NCBI GenBank assembly: GCA_021836665.1
Contig: JAKBHQ010000084.1
Span: 1-5,242 of the forward strand
DNA: 5,242 nucleotides
DNA from: Thermoplasmata archaeon
Lineage (GTDB): Bacteria; Actinomycetota; Acidimicrobiia; Acidimicrobiales; Acidimicrobiaceae
Direction of reading: 5' to 3'
Shown here: piece by piece, positions 1-4,810 of the stretch
Layout of the letters: each line of letters starts with the position of its first letter
How positions within the stretch are numbered: the stretch's first letter is position 1
Notes under the pieces: model-generated
Databases searched by the model: none
Told to the model about the DNA's origin: nothing
What the model saw: only the letters and a program-made list of their open reading frames with translations
Position numbers and translations under genes: made by a program

Positions 1-68
1 CCGTAGACCGGGAGTAACGCTAAATTTCCCTCTGGGACTTCAGATGCAATATCTGTCATTCGTCGCAT
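1..68 (-). CDS. possible 5' end of a further leftward gene (partial, unrecognised)
   Basis: The reverse strand from 68 is open to the window edge for 22 codons, giving MRRMTDIASEVPEGNLALLP followed by VY. Two in-frame ATGs (68 and 59) and a GTG (71) are candidate starts, and an AGGTG lies directly before the ATG at 68. It would be the third gene in the same direction as the two DUF2249 genes, with an 83-bp gap that carries a three-copy tandem repeat. The fragment is too short to assign to a family, and a short open frame on the opposite strand (2-115) competes with it. This is inference from position and openness only. Confidence 0.35.
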   Translation of the reverse strand, partial: MRRMTDIASEVPEGNLALLPVY

Positions 69-70
69 CA

Positions 71-111
71 CCTATTGTGCCACCCTACTGTGCCCACCCA
101 ACTGTGCCCAC
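71..111. repeat. three-copy 14-bp tandem repeat
   Basis: Three adjacent units read CCTATTGTGCCAC (71-83, one base shorter), CCTACTGTGCCCAC (84-97) and CCAACTGTGCCCAC (98-111). Units 2 and 3 differ at one base. The reverse-strand unit is GTGGGCACAGTNGG. The array sits between the end of the DUF2249 gene and the possible gene start at 68, so it would lie in that gene's leader. The period is not a multiple of three, which argues against a coding repeat. It could be a reiterated protein-binding site or simple slippage. Confidence 0.75.
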
Positions 112-151
112 TTAGTCCGGATCCATAGCCGCCGTCGAAGCTGCGGGTGAA

Positions 152-697
152 TCAATCCTGAACTACTTTATCTAAAGTTTCTTCTTCACCTGGAGCCTCT
201 TGTCCGGGTGACATGGTGATTTTCACTATCCATTCTTCGGGGCCGCCTTTTAGATAGTCCCAATCGAAAACCCTTTCGTATTCCGCCTTTAACTGGTAAT
301 AGAGGGGCTTGGGATCGTGGTCGTTCACAAAGACAAATTCTTCGCCATCCGCCAAGGCTTCGAAACGGGAGATTACCTCTGAATGCCTGTCAATTGGAGC
401 GAGGGGCCGTAGGTCTATTGGAAGCGAATCAGCTTGGTCGCCCACTGGCCCAGTGAGGTCCAGGTCTTCTCCTATATCCTCTGAATGATCGAGGCGAGAA
501 ATGAAGTGCATCGCAGCCTCCATCGACTTAGTCTCTTTTAAAAAGCCGCCACTTCGGTAGAGTTCGGCCCATGCCCGAGAAAGAAGGCCCGCAGCTAATC
601 GTGGCTCGCCAGACCTGGCTAAGGCCTTGGAGAGGTCAACGACAGCGCTGCTCAGCGAAGGGACCAAGGCATCGAGAATCGGGTCGCTATTAGCCAA
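152..697 (-). CDS. DUF2249 domain protein with N-terminal helical region
   Basis: The product is 181 residues. Residues about 1-75 look helical and soluble (…ALARSGEPRLAAGLLSRAWA…), followed by a short acidic linker. A DUF2249 domain spans about 94-165 and carries IDLRPLAPIDRH and the signature VFVNDHDPKPLYYQ (N125, D126, H127, P129, K130, P131). The function of DUF2249 is not established. There are no cysteines, no signal peptide and no membrane segment, so it should be cytoplasmic. I chose TTG at 697: it has GGAG at 708-711 and overlaps the upstream stop codon (690-692) by a few bases, a typical translational-coupling arrangement. The longer frame from ATG 811 would overlap the upstream DUF2249 coding sequence by 120 bp and adds a non-conserved extension. 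It lies in an operon with the hemerythrin-DUF2249 gene. The domain is confident; the exact start is less so. Confidence 0.85.
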   Translation of the reverse strand: MANSDPILDALVPSLSSAVVDLSKALARSGEPRLAAGLLSRAWAELYRSGGFLKETKSMEAAMHFISRLDHSEDIGEDLDLTGPVGDQADSLPIDLRPLAPIDRHSEVISRFEALADGEEFVFVNDHDPKPLYYQLKAEYERVFDWDYLKGGPEEWIVKITMSPGQEAPGEEETLDKVVQD

Positions 698-1448
698 GTT
701 TGGTAATCTCCATCGTGAAAGTCCTATCGTCAACCTTTGCGATTGAGCAACTATACCCCTCTGGCCAAAGAGCGTCGATCTGATAGAAAAGTGGTTTGGG
801 GTTGTGATCATTTACTACCGTGATTGAGCTACCGATCTCCAAGGACTGTATTTTCGAAAATACGACATCGTGACGGGCTTTTGGCGGCAGTGGTCGCAGA
901 TCGATCGTCGAGGCAGCTGGAGCCCTCTTCGACTCGGCGAACTCATGCTGGATCTCAGAAAGTACCTCGGCGGCCTCTCCATCTGTGACCGAAGATAGTA
1001 CCTGCGGCAAGATAAAGAGGTTCTCCTTTTGGGCGTGGATAGAGAAAACCTCGCTTATCACCAGCGAGAGGGCCGCCTGTTCCGACATAGAAAGGGTCTC
1101 GAACTCGTCGATCTTCGCCCTTAGGTAGCGATGCTCGAAAAGCATCGTCTCGACCACTTCCGATAGACCGACTTTTTGCGCCCGTAGGTAGACGCTGGTC
1201 TCCTCTGCTTGTGCGTGGGGGAGGATATCGCTCCTCAAATAACTAGAAAAATCCTTCGCCAACTGGGAGTGGGATTCTGGCGAAGCCCCTTTTGCCATTG
1301 AATTCGCTAATGTTGAGAGCCTCTTGGCCATCTCGGCGTGGTGGGCCTCGATAGCGCTTTGCACACGTTGTGCTTCGGTCGGCTTGTTCCCCAATGCCAC
1401 TTGGATCACTGCGCCATCGGAATCTAAATTCTCAACACGGCCGCTCAC
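690..1448 (-). CDS. hemerythrin (HHE) domain - DUF2249 fusion protein
   Basis: The product is 252 residues. A hemerythrin-like four-helix bundle covers about 25-170, with candidate di-iron ligands H36/H37, H78 and E82/E83 (HAQAEE), E105-H106 (FEH), H138 and E142 (HAQKEN). A DUF2249 domain follows at 182-250 with TIDLRPLPPKARH and VVNDHNPKPLFYQ (N213-P219). Hemerythrin domains bind O2, NO or peroxide at a di-iron centre, and the related RIC/YtfE proteins help repair nitrosatively damaged Fe-S clusters. This protein lacks the ScdA-type N-terminal domain of RIC, so the same job is only a possibility. It should be cytoplasmic. The start is GTG 1448, with AAAGGAG at 1454-1460, five bases upstream. 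It is the first gene of a leftward operon and is divergent from the heme-copper-like membrane protein, implying shared control. Confidence 0.9.
   Translation of the reverse strand: MSGRVENLDSDGAVIQVALGNKPTEAQRVQSAIEAHHAEMAKRLSTLANSMAKGASPESHSQLAKDFSSYLRSDILPHAQAEETSVYLRAQKVGLSEVVETMLFEHRYLRAKIDEFETLSMSEQAALSLVISEVFSIHAQKENLFILPQVLSSVTDGEAAEVLSEIQHEFAESKRAPAASTIDLRPLPPKARHDVVFSKIQSLEIGSSITVVNDHNPKPLFYQIDALWPEGYSCSIAKVDDRTFTMEITKLG
695..711 (-). promoter_or_regulatory. ribosome binding site and overlapping TTG start / TAA stop
   Basis: On the reverse strand GGAG (711-708) is followed after 10 bases by TTG (697-695). The TAA of the upstream gene lies at 692-690, so start and stop overlap by eight bases. 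This supports termination-reinitiation coupling of the two DUF2249 genes and decides the start of the downstream one. Confidence 0.6.
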
Positions 1449-1518
1449 TTCGTCTCCTTTTTATTATACTTTCCAATAGAAATATAATCGACTTTGGCAT
1501 AAGTGAGGCAATCTAATC
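1449..1518. promoter_or_regulatory. divergent promoter region between hemerythrin-DUF2249 and the membrane protein
   Basis: This 70-bp spacer is much more AT-rich than the flanking genes. A perfect rightward TATAAT lies at 1483-1488. It would place transcription initiation near 1495 and leave a short leader with GAGG at 1505-1508 before GTG 1519. On the reverse strand a TATAAT lies at 1468-1463, but initiation from it would start inside the ribosome binding site. A TATATT at 1487-1482 gives a better leader for the leftward gene. No strong -35 is visible (TTTATT at 1460-1465 for the rightward promoter is a weak match). The two promoters would overlap almost completely, so one regulator bound here could control both directions. 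Confidence 0.55.
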
Positions 1519-2856
1519 GTGAATGGTGTTCCAATTGATTCTCCGGCTCCGGTTAACAACTACTCCCATTCAAACCTTGGCATGCCCAAGAGCGTTCCGC
1601 CACCAAAGCTTCCCCTTGGTTTCTTTGCCATCGCCGCACTTGCGCTTTTCACAGATGGGATCCTCGGGGTCTTTCTCGGGTCAAGGGTAGTTGATAATCC
1701 AACGGGCCATTTAGCGATAGGAATGACCCACATGTTCATGCTCGGTGTGGCGTCGATGGCGGTCCTTGGCGCGATGCACCAGTTCATCCCGGTCATTACG
1801 GCCCAGAAGCTCAGGCACCCCCAACTCTCCTACTGGGGCGGTGGACTCTTTGGCGCGGGTTCGATCGGTCTCGCAACCAGCTTCCTGCTTGAGATAAACC
1901 CAATGGTCGTCGCATCAGGAATACTTGCGGTAATCGGAGTCGTGCTCCTCGTTATCAACCTCTCCAAGCCACTTTCGGTGAAGGGCAAGGGGATCTCGAT
2001 TACCGGCGCCCGGATCTCCTCGATCATGCTCGTGGCGGTTGCTTGCTTTGGGATCACCTACGCAGTGGACCGCAATGCTCACGAAAGCTTTTTCACCCTT
2101 TCTCCGAATTTGGTCATCGCTCATGCCCATATCGGCATCCTTGGCTGGTTAGGCATAAGTTACGTTGCCGTATCTGAAAAGCTCTGGCCGATGTTCATGC
2201 TCTCCCATCGCAAGTCCAACAGATCGACCCAGGTAGCGATCTTTGGCCTCACAATTGGAGTGACCATCTTTGTGATTGGAATGCTCGCATCGAGCACCTT
2301 GATATCGACAGTCGCAGGAGTAATTATCGTGATTGCCCTTGGTTCACATCTATATACCCTGGTGAGCGTGATCATCAAGAGGCGGCGCAAGTTGGAGCTA
2401 CTCCAGGGCTATGTCCTGGTCTCGGCAATATTCCTAGTTAGCGCTATCGGCTTCGCTATCGCAGCAGTTCTGTCAAAACCAGCCTCACAGTTACGCGTGC
2501 AACTTGTGGCGGCCGAAATTGTATCGCTAGGCGCTTGGATTGCACTAGCCATAATCGGTCACGCCCACAAGGTTGTACCATTTATCACCTGGGGGATACT
2601 GCGCGCTTCGGGGGTAAAGTTCACCCGCAATAACAGACCCCTGGTCTTCTCTGACCTGCTAAATCCATCGGTGGCAAGAGCCAGTTTTGTCATGGTGACA
2701 TTCGGTTTCACCTTGATCATCGTCGGCTTGGCAACTATGGACGGGGTGTTGTTCTCCTTCGGATCTGGGGCGCTAGCCCTGGCCGCTGTGTCGGTATCCT
2801 CGAACCTAGCGATTAGGCCTTCACGGATGCTGTCGCACTTCGCTGAGCCAAGTTAA
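1519..2856 (+). CDS. heme-copper oxidase / NnrS-like polytopic membrane protein
   Basis: The product is 445 residues with about 12 hydrophobic helices (roughly 33-57, 64-94, 105-125, 128-148, 164-184, 196-218, 237-258, 261-285, 296-318, 328-353, 388-407, 409-430). Histidines sit in the pattern expected of heme ligands: H64, H71 and H87 in helix 2, H202-A-H204 (IAHAHIGILGW) in helix 6, H277 in helix 8, and H348-A-H350 (IGHAHKVVPF) in helix 10. The HAHxGxLGW and HxH patterns resemble subunit I of cbb3/NorB-type enzymes and NnrS-like heme proteins. However, the adjacent His-His pair that binds CuB in true oxidases and NO reductases is not seen, and no cytochrome c partner gene is present. A role in NO or heme-linked redox stress is inferred from this and from the divergent hemerythrin gene. 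The start is GTG 1519 with GAGG at 1505-1508. The exact family is unsettled. Confidence 0.85.
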   Translation: MNGVPIDSPAPVNNYSHSNLGMPKSVPPPKLPLGFFAIAALALFTDGILGVFLGSRVVDNPTGHLAIGMTHMFMLGVASMAVLGAMHQFIPVITAQKLRHPQLSYWGGGLFGAGSIGLATSFLLEINPMVVASGILAVIGVVLLVINLSKPLSVKGKGISITGARISSIMLVAVACFGITYAVDRNAHESFFTLSPNLVIAHAHIGILGWLGISYVAVSEKLWPMFMLSHRKSNRSTQVAIFGLTIGVTIFVIGMLASSTLISTVAGVIIVIALGSHLYTLVSVIIKRRRKLELLQGYVLVSAIFLVSAIGFAIAAVLSKPASQLRVQLVAAEIVSLGAWIALAIIGHAHKVVPFITWGILRASGVKFTRNNRPLVFSDLLNPSVARASFVMVTFGFTLIIVGLATMDGVLFSFGSGALALAAVSVSSNLAIRPSRMLSHFAEPS

Positions 2857-2864
2857 TCACAAGC

Positions 2865-2897
2865 CAATTGACGTCGATGGATCTTCGACGTCAATTG
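2865..2897. terminator. perfect 13-bp inverted repeat between convergent genes (putative bidirectional terminator)
   Basis: CAATTGACGTCGA (2865-2877) is followed by a 7-base loop and its exact reverse complement (2885-2897). It sits 8 bp past the stop of the membrane protein gene and 10 bp past the stop of the convergent DUF59 gene. No clear T-tract follows on either side, so this is not a textbook intrinsic terminator. It could still end or stabilise both transcripts, or bind a protein. Confidence 0.65.
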
Positions 2898-2907
2898 CGA
2901 ATACCGC

Positions 2908-3228
2908 TTAGCGGCGAAGACCAAGTGCCTTGGCGCTTGCTGGGTCGATCATATCTACACTCCACGGAGGACTCCAGACCACCTTGACTTCTACTTCAGA
3001 ACCACTGCAATGCTCTAGTGCCTCATGAACCTGGATCGGCATCGATTCAGAAACCGGGCAGCCAAGTGTCGTCAGAGTCATATCGCACTCGAGTCGGTCT
3101 TCGACAAACTCCAGCCTGTAAATTAGACCCAATGCAACAACATCCAGCGCTAACTCTGGATCGATAACCCCTCGAAGCGCTGACCACGCCCGATCAAGGG
3201 TCTCTTCCTTAGCCATCTCCTGCATCAT
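2908..3228 (-). CDS. DUF59 / MIP18 family protein (SufT/PaaD-like iron-sulfur assembly factor)
   Basis: The product is 106 residues and consists of a single DUF59 domain. Hallmarks are DPEL (23-26) followed by DVVALGLIY (29-37), the strand MTLTTLGCP with the conserved cysteine C57, and VWSPPWSVDMI (84-94). Family members (SufT, PaaD, eukaryotic MIP18) act in maturation or delivery of Fe-S clusters, with the conserved cysteine implicated. No suf genes are adjacent, so this is a satellite copy placed with DUF2249 and hemerythrin genes, which suggests Fe-S care under stress. ATG 3228 is preferred, with GAGG at 3235-3238 six bases upstream; ATG 3225 is nearly as good. It follows the stand-alone DUF2249 gene by 75 bp on the same strand, probably as one operon. 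Confidence 0.9.
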   Translation of the reverse strand: MMQEMAKEETLDRAWSALRGVIDPELALDVVALGLIYRLEFVEDRLECDMTLTTLGCPVSESMPIQVHEALEHCSGSEVEVKVVWSPPWSVDMIDPASAKALGLRR

Positions 3229-3303
3229 CCTCTACCTCACATTCCCTAATCGAAAGGGTAAAACTGATTCTTTGCATCTTTCGAATTCCAGCATCATGTC
3301 CCA

Positions 3304-3549
3304 CTAGTCCCGATGAAAAGTGACCGAAAAGTGATCCGGAGAGTATTGGGTAACTTGGTAAGTGAATCCCTGGGCGGAAAGTACGCCTTCTAGGGGAACG
3401 GGCTCAAAGGGCGCAATTATCACGAGATCCTGACCTTCTTTCAAGGCAGCGACGCCTTGCATAATGGCATCGAACGGCTCCTGTCCTCCGGCCAGAATTG
3501 GCCGAACATCAAGGACCAGATCAGCCTTTTCGCCTCCAATGTCAGTCAC
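3304..3549 (-). CDS. stand-alone DUF2249 domain protein
   Basis: The product is 81 residues, almost entirely DUF2249 (about 11-79): LVLDVRPILAGGQEPFDAI, then a GQDLVIIAPFEPVPLEGVL segment (39-57), and QGF at 60-62. It belongs to a different subtype from the two domains to the left: their NDHxPKPL signature is replaced here by APFEPVPL, with no histidine. The function is unknown; it may be a small binding or partner protein in the cytoplasm. GTG 3549 is chosen because AAGGAG (3563-3558) lies eight bases upstream. The six-codon-longer frame from TTG 3567 would place that Shine-Dalgarno sequence inside the gene. It is the first gene of a leftward unit with the DUF59 gene. Confidence 0.88.
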   Translation of the reverse strand: MTDIGGEKADLVLDVRPILAGGQEPFDAIMQGVAALKEGQDLVIIAPFEPVPLEGVLSAQGFTYQVTQYSPDHFSVTFHRD

Positions 3550-3557
3550 TACTTCCT

Positions 3558-3563
3558 CTCCTT
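3558..3563 (-). promoter_or_regulatory. ribosome binding site deciding the DUF2249 start
   Basis: AAGGAG on the reverse strand with an 8-base spacer to GTG 3549. It makes the GTG the likely start rather than TTG 3567, which lies upstream of it. Confidence 0.7.
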
Positions 3564-3580
3564 CCAATCAACCGCTCGTA

Positions 3581-3668
3581 TTTTCAGCTTCTATTTATTC
3601 TATTCAGATCTAGATATAATAACGGCTGAATAACGAGGCCAAGAACTGACACACGCCGATACTGAAAA
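3581..3668. promoter_or_regulatory. promoter-like region with nested inverted T(A/T)TTCAG half-sites
   Basis: Four related heptamers are arranged as two inverted pairs: TTTTCAG (3581-3587) with CTGAAAA (3662-3668), and TATTCAG (3601-3607) with CTGAATA (3626-3632). Between the inner pair lie the palindrome ATCTAGAT (3608-3615) and a rightward TATAAT (3615-3620). On the reverse strand TAGAAT (3602-3597) is a candidate -10 for the DUF2249-DUF59 unit, which would give a leader of roughly 40 bases. No good -35 is visible. The layout would suit a dimeric regulator whose operator covers the promoter, but the regulator is not identified. Confidence 0.4.
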
Positions 3669-4186
3669 GTCGCTTCTCCAACGAATAGGTAGCGGAAAGT
3701 TCCATCCCAAAGGGCGAACGATACGCCCTAAGTAATGTCAGGGCCCCCGACACACTTAACTAGTTGATCTTGTCCCCAGAAACTAAACCGCTCATATGCG
3801 AGCACGGAGATGATTTACCCTGGAGGCAAAGTTATCAAGATCAGACCCAAAAGATCCTCACGATGACCTTCACGAAAAGATGGATTCAAAAGAGTGGCAA
3901 AGTCGATCTCGCGGATCACGCAACTGATAAGACCATTTCTGATTTAATTTTTTTACTTCGCTGTATCCTCGGAATCCGCCCTCGCCCTAAGCAGGGCATG
4001 ACAATGTCTGCACTTTATATATCCAAAGTTGGCTTCTTGCTTTTTTGATCCGGGCACCTCACGGTTTGCGGGGTAAATAGCCTCAGCAAGCCGGACAGGA
4101 TCTGCCCTGTTTTCCATTGTCCTACTTCGCTTAATTCGAATTCACCGGTCCTCTTGGTATCTGCTTTAGCCTTGAACCCCAACAAA
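3669..4186. other. long stretch without a convincing gene
   Basis: Some 500 bp lie here between the promoter-like region and the repeat before queF. The longest open frame (3764-4048, 94 codons from TTG) has no ribosome binding site, no recognisable domain and an atypical composition, so I do not call it. I see small GC-rich stems (3711-3729, 3984-3997), a weak stem ACAGG/CCTGT followed by TTTT (about 4096-4115), T-rich runs at 3946-3956 and 4040-4047, and no tRNA, CRISPR or insertion-sequence signature. It could hold an unannotated small RNA, a long leader or a decayed gene. Confidence 0.5.
3711..3729. other. small GC-rich hairpin
   Basis: AGGGCG (3711-3716), a 7-base loop, and CGCCCT (3724-3729). 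No T-tract follows. A second imperfect hairpin (TGTC…GACA, about 3737-3753) lies just downstream. A CGCCCTAAG stretch recurs at 3983-3991, where GCCCT-AAGC-AGGGC (3984-3997) forms a third small stem. The role is unknown: these may be parts of a structured RNA or chance. Confidence 0.3.
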
Positions 4187-4226
4187 TTCGATTTAGGCTT
4201 GATGGTTTCGATTTAGGCTTGATGGT
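4187..4226. repeat. perfect 20-bp tandem duplication upstream of queF
   Basis: The unit TTCGATTTAGGCTTGATGGT occurs twice back to back (4187-4206 and 4207-4226) with no mismatch. The second copy ends 34 bp before the queF ATG, so it probably lies in the leader or promoter. A recent slippage duplication or a doubled operator are both possible. It does not resemble the conserved core of a preQ1 riboswitch. Confidence 0.85.
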
Positions 4227-4260
4227 GATTCAAAGCACACATGTTCCAAAAGGACTTATT

Positions 4261-4752
4261 ATGACCGAGAGTTCCAGCGACTCTTCTAAATTGACACTCC
4301 TCGGGTCTTCGAAGACCGAGTACCGCTTCGATGGGCCAAATGCCGACATGCTTGAGGTCTTCGACAATAAACACGCTGAGTCCCACTACGTAGTCGGTTT
4401 GGACTGCACGGAATTCACGAGTCTGTGCCCGATGACCGGCCAACCGGACTTTGGGCGAATCGATATAACCTACGTTCCAAATCGGCTCTGCGTAGAGTCG
4501 AAGAGCCTAAAGCTTTACCTCTTCTCCTACCGCAACCACGGAGCCTTTCACGAAGACTGCGTCAATATTATCGCCGACGATCTGGTATCGAAGATATCCC
4601 CGTTGTACCTGCGAGTTTTCGGAGATTTCAACGTACGCGGGGGCATTGCTATCAAACCGATGGCGATACGGTCGGACTTGACCAAGTCCGAAGCGGAGGT
4701 CACTTTAATTGAAAGGCTCATGTTTGAATACGACAAAATTAGAACACGCTGA
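4261..4752 (+). CDS. queF: NADPH-dependent 7-cyano-7-deazaguanine (preQ0) reductase QueF
   Basis: The product is 163 residues, the usual length for the short (type I, B. subtilis-like) QueF. It reduces the nitrile of preQ0 to the aminomethyl group of preQ1 in queuosine biosynthesis, in the cytoplasm. All hallmarks are present: FTSLCPMTGQPDFG with the thioimide-forming C56 and proton-donor D63, the family-specific NADPH motif ESKSLKLY (79-86), SYRNHGAFHED with H97 and E98, and RGGIAIKP (126-133). The tunnelling-fold core is intact. ATG 4261 is chosen because AGGA (4251-4254) lies six bases upstream and the N-terminus then matches the family. Upstream in-frame TTG 4219 and ATG 4222 would run from the tandem repeat and add unconserved residues. 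A VUT-family transporter follows 58 bp later. No queC, queD, queE or tgt is in view. Confidence 0.97.
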   Translation: MTESSSDSSKLTLLGSSKTEYRFDGPNADMLEVFDNKHAESHYVVGLDCTEFTSLCPMTGQPDFGRIDITYVPNRLCVESKSLKLYLFSYRNHGAFHEDCVNIIADDLVSKISPLYLRVFGDFNVRGGIAIKPMAIRSDLTKSEAEVTLIERLMFEYDKIRTR

Positions 4753-4810
4753 AGACATACAGCAAGACAAACAGATCGCAATACAAGAGCATTGATTAGG
4801 AATCCATAAA

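Noticed and set aside
2..115. Open frame on the + strand at the left edge, ending at TAG 113-115
   Set aside because: The 37 codons are proline-rich and run through a tandem repeat whose period is not a multiple of three. The opposite-strand start at 68 fits the operon direction better.
698..811. N-terminal extension of the second DUF2249 gene from ATG 811
   Set aside because: It overlaps coding sequence for the conserved DUF2249 domain of the upstream gene. TTG 697 with GGAG and stop/start overlap is the better start.
1560..2390. Several reverse-strand ORFs of 70-78 codons inside the membrane protein gene
   Set aside because: They lie opposite a clear 12-helix coding sequence, lack ribosome binding sites and resemble no family.
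3764..4048. 94-codon open frame on the + strand beginning with TTG
   Set aside because: It has no ribosome binding site, no recognisable domain and a composition unlike the neighbouring genes, and it lies in a structure- and T-rich intergenic stretch.
4150..4190. tRNA-like GGGGTTCAAGG on the reverse strand
   Set aside because: The flanking bases do not form a T-stem and no other tRNA arms are present.
4060..4260. PreQ1 riboswitch upstream of queF
   Set aside because: I looked for the preQ1-I stem, A-rich tail and anti-SD pairing before the ATG and found no convincing match. A covariance-model search would be decisive.
4425..4781. Alternative-frame ORFs inside queF (both strands)
   Set aside because: They are shadows of an unambiguous QueF reading frame with intact catalytic motifs, and they show no domain of their own.
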